Positions 58,401-64,000 of a stretch of 64,000 bases of DNA are shown here, one piece after another (positions within the stretch are counted from its first letter, which is position 1; every line of letters starts with the position of its first letter). Source of the DNA: Bacillus subtilis (lineage in GTDB: Bacteria; Pseudomonadota; Alphaproteobacteria; Rhizobiales; Rhizobiaceae); contig JAHREI010000001.1 of the NCBI GenBank assembly GCA_021733665.1, positions 930,001 through 994,000 on the forward strand, given 5' to 3'. The notes beneath the pieces are model-generated. The model saw nothing but the letters and a program-made list of their open reading frames with translations, made no database searches and had not been told where the DNA came from. A program made the position numbers and the translations under genes.

Positions 58401-59591
58401 TCAGGCAGATTTCAGCAGGTCACCATGCGGATCAATGACGAATTTCTTTGCTGCACCCTGATCAAAGCTTTCATAGCCTTTTGGTGCATCATCCAGCGAG
58501 ATCAGCTGTGCATTGACGATTTCCGCAATATTCAGCCGGTCATGGAGAATGGCCTGCATCAGCTGGCGGTTATATTTCAGCACAGGGGTCTGGCCGGTAT
58601 GGAAGCTCTGTGCTTTTGCCCAGCCGAGGCCGAAGCGCAAGGAAAGGCTGCCAACTTTGGCGGCTTTGTCTACAGCGCCCGGATCTTCGGTCACATAGAG
58701 TCCGGGAATACCGATGTTACCGGCTGCGCGGGTGATTTCCATCATCTGATTAAGAACAATGGCCGGTTGCTCGCCGCCTGCATGGCCGCGTGCTTCAAAG
58801 CCCACAGCATCAATGGCACTGTCCACTTCATTGCTGCCGGTAATATCGGCAATCAGATCGCCGAGACGATCGGAAGCTGAGAGATCAACTGGTTCAAAGC
58901 CGACTCTCTTGGCATGGGCAAGGCGTTCTTTGTTGAAATCGCCAATCATCACCACAGCTGCGCCGAGAATACGGGCAGAGGCGGCTGCGGCCAAACCGAC
59001 AGGACCTGCACCGGCCACATAAACGATGGAACCAACGCCGACACCGGCTTTAACCGCGCCATGGAAACCGGTTGGCAGAATATCGGATAGCATGGTCAGA
59101 TCACGGATTTTGGCCAGCGCGCGGTCGCGATCCGGAATTTTCAACAGGTTAAAATCGGCATAAGGAATGGTGACATATTTGGCCTGACCGCCGATCCAGC
59201 CGCCCATATCGACATAACCATAGGCGCCACCTGCACGAGACGGATTAACGGTGAGGCACACGCCGGTATCTTGCGCGCGGCAGGTGCGGCAGCGACCGCA
59301 GGCCACGTTGAACGGAACGGAGACGATATCGCCCACTTCCAGCATTTCAACGTCTGAGCCTTTTTCAATCACTTCACCGGTGATTTCATGGCCGAGAACA
59401 AGACCTGCTTCCGCTGTGGTGCGTCCGCGCACCATATGCTGGTCAGAGCCGCAAATATTCGTTGTAATGACTTTGAGGATCACCGCATGTTCGATCTTGC
59501 GTCCCGTCGGGTCGGCAAAAACCGGATCTGCGATATTCTGTACTTCAACCTGTCCCGGACCCGTATAAACGACACCACGGTTACTGCTCAT
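58401..59591 (-). CDS. fdhA: Glutathione-independent formaldehyde dehydrogenase
   Basis: The 396-residue zinc-dependent NAD enzyme oxidises formaldehyde to formate without glutathione. It belongs to the medium-chain alcohol dehydrogenases. Catalytic zinc residues lie in NICGSDQHMVRGRTTAE, LGHEITGEVIEKG. The structural zinc Cys set is ACGRCRTCRAQDTGVC. The NAD fold has VYVAGAGPVGLAAAASARIL near residue 170. The start at 59591 has a GGGAGG RBS; an upstream in-frame codon at 59657 adds 22 residues without support. The gene is probably single and could supply formate to a formate dehydrogenase that needs FdhD. Confidence 0.92.
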   Translation of the reverse strand: MSSNRGVVYTGPGQVEVQNIADPVFADPTGRKIEHAVILKVITTNICGSDQHMVRGRTTAEAGLVLGHEITGEVIEKGSDVEMLEVGDIVSVPFNVACGRCRTCRAQDTGVCLTVNPSRAGGAYGYVDMGGWIGGQAKYVTIPYADFNLLKIPDRDRALAKIRDLTMLSDILPTGFHGAVKAGVGVGSIVYVAGAGPVGLAAAASARILGAAVVMIGDFNKERLAHAKRVGFEPVDLSASDRLGDLIADITGSNEVDSAIDAVGFEARGHAGGEQPAIVLNQMMEITRAAGNIGIPGLYVTEDPGAVDKAAKVGSLSLRFGLGWAKAQSFHTGQTPVLKYNRQLMQAILHDRLNIAEIVNAQLISLDDAPKGYESFDQGAAKKFVIDPHGDLLKSA

Positions 59592-59745
59592 GGATTTTCC
59601 TCCCAGATAAATCACCAGATGAATAAATGTGCGAATAGTGGATGAAGATCTCTGCAATGCTGGTCAAAGTGTATGCCAAGTTTGATGAGATATCGTTCTG
59701 GACGCGACATCTAGTGTGGTGAATGGGCAGGCTGATGTTTTGCGG

Positions 59746-60105
59746 TCAGGCCAGTTCCCGCTCATGATGAAAGCTGCGGCTGTCCTGCGGTACCTGTGCG
59801 CGGCTGTTTAAGCCGTAATCGCGGGTAACATCTGCCACCCGCAGCCGGTAATCGGCAAAAACACCGCTGCGTCCTGCCGCTTGCGCCGAGCGATGGATGA
59901 AGCTTGAGCGCCAGCTTTTCACCGCATCTTCATCACGGAAGAAGGAGAGCGAGAGAATTTTATCCGGATCGCTCAGGCTCTGAAAACGCTCGACGGAGAT
60001 AAAGCCGTCAATTTTTTGCAATTCATTTTTCAGGCCAGCGGCAATGTCCAGATAGGTGTTTTTCTGTCCGCTAGCGGGAAAAACTTCAAAGATAACGGCG
60101 ATCAT
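59746..60105 (-). CDS. Antibiotic biosynthesis monooxygenase-domain protein
   Basis: The 119-residue protein has the small ferredoxin-like ABM fold, with AVIFEVFPASGQKNTYLDIA and IDGFISVERFQSLSDPDKIL. The family includes cofactor-free monooxygenases and heme-degrading or signalling proteins, so the role is open. It is divergent from the ArsR-type gene (start to start 76 bp), and the two are likely functionally linked. Confidence 0.85.
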   Translation of the reverse strand: MIAVIFEVFPASGQKNTYLDIAAGLKNELQKIDGFISVERFQSLSDPDKILSLSFFRDEDAVKSWRSSFIHRSAQAAGRSGVFADYRLRVADVTRDYGLNSRAQVPQDSRSFHHERELA

Positions 60106-60181
60106 GGGGAGTCTCCTTATGCTGTGTCAGGGCAGTAAATAGGCTATTGTTGTGCATCGATGTTTCGGTTACCATCGAACT

Positions 60182-60865
60182 ATGAAAGATGGTCCTGTTA
60201 TAGCTTCTGTCGCCGCATTGATCGGCGACCCCGCCCGCGCAAATATCCTCACGGCGTTGATGGATGGCCGTGCTTTGACGGTGAGTGAATTGGCAGGCGT
60301 GGCTGGTGTCACGGTGCAGACAGCCAGCGGGCATCTCACCAAACTCAGTGATGCCGGTTTGCTCACAGCAGAGAAGCAGGGACGGCACCGCTATTTCCGC
60401 CTGTCGGGTGCAGATGTGGCGCAAGTGCTGGAAGCTCTGATGGGGCTGGCACAACGCACCGGCGCTGTGCGGGTGCGTACGAGCCCTAAGGATGCGGCCT
60501 TGCGGGAAGCGCGGATTTGCTACGATCATCTGGCGGGTGAGGCGGGTGTCACGCTGTTCAACGGCCTGACAGTGCGTAATTATCTTGAGGTTTCAGAACA
60601 GGAAGATTTGCAACTGACTTCTGAGGGACGAGAGTTTTTCAGTGGATTAGGGCTTGAGTTGAAACCGCTGGAAAGCAAACGCCGTCCGCTTTGTCTGCAT
60701 TGTCTGGACTGGAGTGAGCGCCGCCATCATCTCGGTGGTGCGCTTGGCGCGGCAGTGCTGGATATGATGCTGGAGCGCAACTGGTTGCGCCGAGAACAGG
60801 GTCGTGCACTTTATTTTACGGCGCAAGGGCGGCAGGAATTTGATCGCCGCTTTAGCTGTGAATGA
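60182..60865 (+). CDS. ArsR-family (winged-helix) transcriptional regulator
   Basis: The 227-residue protein has an N-terminal winged-helix domain (IGDPARANILTALMDGRALT, VSELAGVAGVTVQTASGHLT). A longer C-terminal domain of unknown ligand follows, with CLHCLDWSERRHHLGGAL near residue 180. The Cys and His residues there may bind metal or sense redox, an inference only. The start at 60182 is chosen; 60152 is an alternative. The divergent ABM gene is its likely target. Confidence 0.87.
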   Translation: MKDGPVIASVAALIGDPARANILTALMDGRALTVSELAGVAGVTVQTASGHLTKLSDAGLLTAEKQGRHRYFRLSGADVAQVLEALMGLAQRTGAVRVRTSPKDAALREARICYDHLAGEAGVTLFNGLTVRNYLEVSEQEDLQLTSEGREFFSGLGLELKPLESKRRPLCLHCLDWSERRHHLGGALGAAVLDMMLERNWLRREQGRALYFTAQGRQEFDRRFSCE

Positions 60866-60913
60866 TTCATATTACACAAGATCTGGTAAAATTTACGCGA
60901 TTTTCACGAATAG

Positions 60914-62521
<1,608 letters not shown>

Positions 62522-62530
62522 GTCGAATAC

Positions 62531-62559
62531 GAAAAGGCCGGTTTGACCGGCCTTTTTTA
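62531..62559 (+). terminator. Rho-independent terminator of guaB
   Basis: AAGGCCGGT and ACCGGCCTT form a stem with a 4-nt loop, followed by TTTT. It also overlaps the end of oxyR. Confidence 0.9.
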
Positions 62560-63489
62560 TTGCTTAGGAAGCTCTGTAATTTCAGTTTCTGAGAGCAGTA
62601 AAGGCTGTGCTGCTTGTCTGGCCAGTTCAGCCAGCGCGTTAAAATCAGCTAAGCGCAGGCTCTGTTTGCGCCAGAACAGGCCGACCTGACGTCTCGGGCA
62701 ATCATCCGAGAACGGTATAATGCGGATGGGTTTATGCGGAACCTCGGCGCGGATGGCGATTTCCGGTATCAGTGTCAGTCCCATATCATTGCTGACCATT
62801 TGCAGCAGCGTGGCCATGCTCGTTGCACCGAAATTCACCAAAGTTCTTTCGCGAGGAATGGCGCAGACCTCAAGTGCCTGATCGCGCAGGCAATGCCCTT
62901 CTTCCAATAACAATAGTTTTTCCAGTGCCGCATTGCCCTGCGTGAGCGGTGAGGGCAGCACATCATTATTATTGGCGGATGTGGCAATCAAAAACCGGTC
63001 GTCAAACAAATGCGCGCTGGTCAGGTGGGGATCATGCACCGGCATAGCGGCAATCACCGCATCGAGTTCACCATTACGCAATTCGTCCAGCAGCTTGTCG
63101 GTCAGAGCTTCGCGCAGTTCCAGCGTCAGAGCCGGATATTGCTGTTTCAGGGACTGAATGAGATCCGGCAGTAAATAGGGGGCAATGGTTGGGATGATGC
63201 CAAGCCGCAGCCGCGATTGTAAAATACCGCTCTTCTGCTCGGTCAGTTCTTCCAGCGCACGGATTTCCTGCAAAATCACTTTGATGCGCGGCCAGAGCGT
63301 TCGGCCAAGTTCTGTGAGCAGAACTGATTTATTGGCGCGCTCAAACAGCGGGCTACCGGCGAGATTTTCCATTTCCGCGATTTGCGCCGAAAGAGCAGGT
63401 TGTGAAACAAACACTGTTTCCGCAGCTTTGCGAAAATGCAGGTGGGTGGCGAGCGCATCAAAATAGCGCATTTGCTTGACTGTAAACAT
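62557..63489 (-). CDS. oxyR: Hydrogen peroxide-sensing regulator OxyR
   Basis: The 310-residue LysR-family regulator activates peroxide defence genes when two Cys form a disulfide. The DNA-binding domain has VSQPALSAQIAEMENLAG near residue 28. The sensor motif LLEEGHCLRDQALEVC puts Cys at 200 and 209, matching E. coli Cys199 and Cys208. It is divergent from katA (start to start 371 bp), as in many Alphaproteobacteria. Candidate LysR-type boxes lie between the two. Confidence 0.94.
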   Translation of the reverse strand: MFTVKQMRYFDALATHLHFRKAAETVFVSQPALSAQIAEMENLAGSPLFERANKSVLLTELGRTLWPRIKVILQEIRALEELTEQKSGILQSRLRLGIIPTIAPYLLPDLIQSLKQQYPALTLELREALTDKLLDELRNGELDAVIAAMPVHDPHLTSAHLFDDRFLIATSANNNDVLPSPLTQGNAALEKLLLLEEGHCLRDQALEVCAIPRERTLVNFGATSMATLLQMVSNDMGLTLIPEIAIRAEVPHKPIRIIPFSDDCPRRQVGLFWRKQSLRLADFNALAELARQAAQPLLLSETEITELPKQ

Positions 63490-63555
63490 GATAAGAAAAT
63501 CCTATCAACTATCTAAAAAAATGCAATTGGAGGTTATGATTAGAATAGTTCTATC
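63490..63555. promoter_or_regulatory. Candidate OxyR operator region
   Basis: Two quasi-palindromes lie right next to the oxyR start: GATAAGAAAATCCTATC (63490-63506) and GATTAGAATAGTTCTATC (63538-63555). Their centres are about 48 bp apart, near the size of an OxyR tetramer footprint. The link is inferred from position and symmetry. Confidence 0.5.
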
Positions 63556-63597
63556 TTGAGACAAGAGCATGAAATTACAGTTTCATCGAAACAGACG

Positions 63598-63705
63598 CTA
63601 GAGCATTTCACAGTCAAGTTGGATCAACTTGACGTCGGGATAATGCGACAAACTAAAGAATCTAGAGCGAGCATTGCGATTCAACATGAACGTAAACCGC
63701 TCTAG
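63598..63705. repeat. Dispersed palindromic repeat, Bru-RS-like, copy 2
   Basis: This 108-bp copy of the element at 8901-9009 starts CTAGAGCATTTCACAGTC and ends AAACCGCTCTAG. It contains the inverted repeat TCAAGTTGGATCAACTTGA. It sits inside the oxyR-katA intergenic region, between the candidate OxyR boxes and the katA start. Confidence 0.85.
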
Positions 63706-63859
63706 CGCATCATGTCGCAGTGTTTGACGGGAATTGTAACATAATCTCGTGTTATGGCTGATGCAGTTGCTTCAAAGCAAAACTGTATCCGTCATATTTT
63801 CATGCTGACTTTTTAAGAATGGCTCAGAACAGAGCCCGTAATTTAAAGGGAGTACATCA

Positions 63860-64000
63860 ATGGCCGATCGTCCGATTATGACTACAAGCGCCGGTTCACC
63901 GATTCCGGACAACCAGAATTCCCTGACCGCCGGTGAACGCGGTCCGGTTTTGATGACTGATTACCAGCTGATTGAAAAACTGGCGCATCAGAATCGTGAG
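63860..64000 (+). CDS. katA: Catalase KatA, N-terminal part (truncated by window end)
   Basis: The first 47 codons read [20 protein letters not shown] and then [20 protein letters not shown], followed by LAHQNRE at the edge. This is the N-terminal arm of monofunctional heme catalases ([14 protein letters not shown]). AAAGGGAG precedes the ATG. The enzyme would break down hydrogen peroxide, and OxyR beside it should control it. Heme-binding residues lie outside the window. Confidence 0.93.
   Translation, partial: MADRPIMTTSAGSPIPDNQNSLTAGERGPVLMTDYQLIEKLAHQNRE

Overview
The window looks like part of an alphaproteobacterial chromosome or chromid from the family Brucellaceae (order Hyphomicrobiales). 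The evidence is a PdhS-like cell-cycle kinase, an IalB-family protein, a type II lumazine synthase behind an FMN riboswitch, a TIGR01244 protein, DUF2093 and DUF4170 genes, a HisZ/short-HisG pair, a tRNA-His without G-1, and dispersed palindromes like the Brucella Bru-RS elements. Base composition seems lower in G+C than Brucella itself, so a relative such as Pseudochrobactrum or Paenochrobactrum is a reasonable guess. It is only a guess. Almost all genes are housekeeping genes. I found no prophage, transposase, CRISPR array or secretion cluster.

Layout. 1-3.5 kb: the 5' part of pdhS (minus strand, running off the left edge) with a perfect CtrA-type box upstream, then tRNA-His. 3.6-8.8 kb: a leftward block with xseA, a LysR regulator, gshA and rsmE. 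8.8-10.3 kb: the most accessory-looking part, with a 109-bp palindromic repeat, a 47-codon gene with its own ribosome binding site and terminator, an orphan XRE regulator and an A+T-rich gap. 10.3-13.2 kb: aldo/keto reductase, L,D-transpeptidase and tag. 13.3-16.7 kb: the hisS-hisZ-hisG operon. 16.7-22.1 kb: DoxX, fumC, a small conserved-looking protein, then groES-groEL under a perfect CIRCE operator. 22.4-27.6 kb: a TadG-like VWA protein, a HAD hydrolase, ribF and a MipA/OmpV porin-like protein.

27.9-35.2 kb: ileS with a structured leader, a lipoprotein, tadA, rluB with a very long basic tail, and rsmD. 35.4-40.3 kb: an M16 peptidase pair (one member has HxxEH, the other does not) and a KefB/C-type antiporter. 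40.9-47.0 kb: a collinear cluster pmbA, cysQ-like, DUF4170, DUF374 acyltransferase, waaA, lpxK. The last three belong to the inner part of LPS synthesis. 47.0-50.1 kb: leftward GNAT, DUF2093, mutL and TIGR01244. 50.2-54.6 kb: fdhD, riboswitch-controlled ribH2, a YjaB-like GNAT, a 33-codon membrane peptide and a DHA2 exporter. 54.7-57.4 kb: rlmE and a Ppx/GppA phosphatase with a long disordered N-terminus, then tRNA-Gln(CUG). 57.7-64 kb: ialB-like, formaldehyde dehydrogenase, a monooxygenase/ArsR divergent pair, guaB, and the divergent oxyR/katA pair with a second copy of the repeat between them.

Functional themes are translation (two tRNAs, hisS, ileS, tadA, rluB, rsmD, rsmE, rlmE), envelope and lipid A/Kdo synthesis (waaA, lpxK, DUF374, L,D-transpeptidase, porin-like and lipoprotein genes), riboflavin metabolism (ribF, ribH2), redox and stress defence (gshA, groESL, oxyR-katA, formaldehyde dehydrogenase) and DNA repair (xseA, tag, mutL). 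All product calls come from reading motifs and recalled family knowledge; no database search was run.
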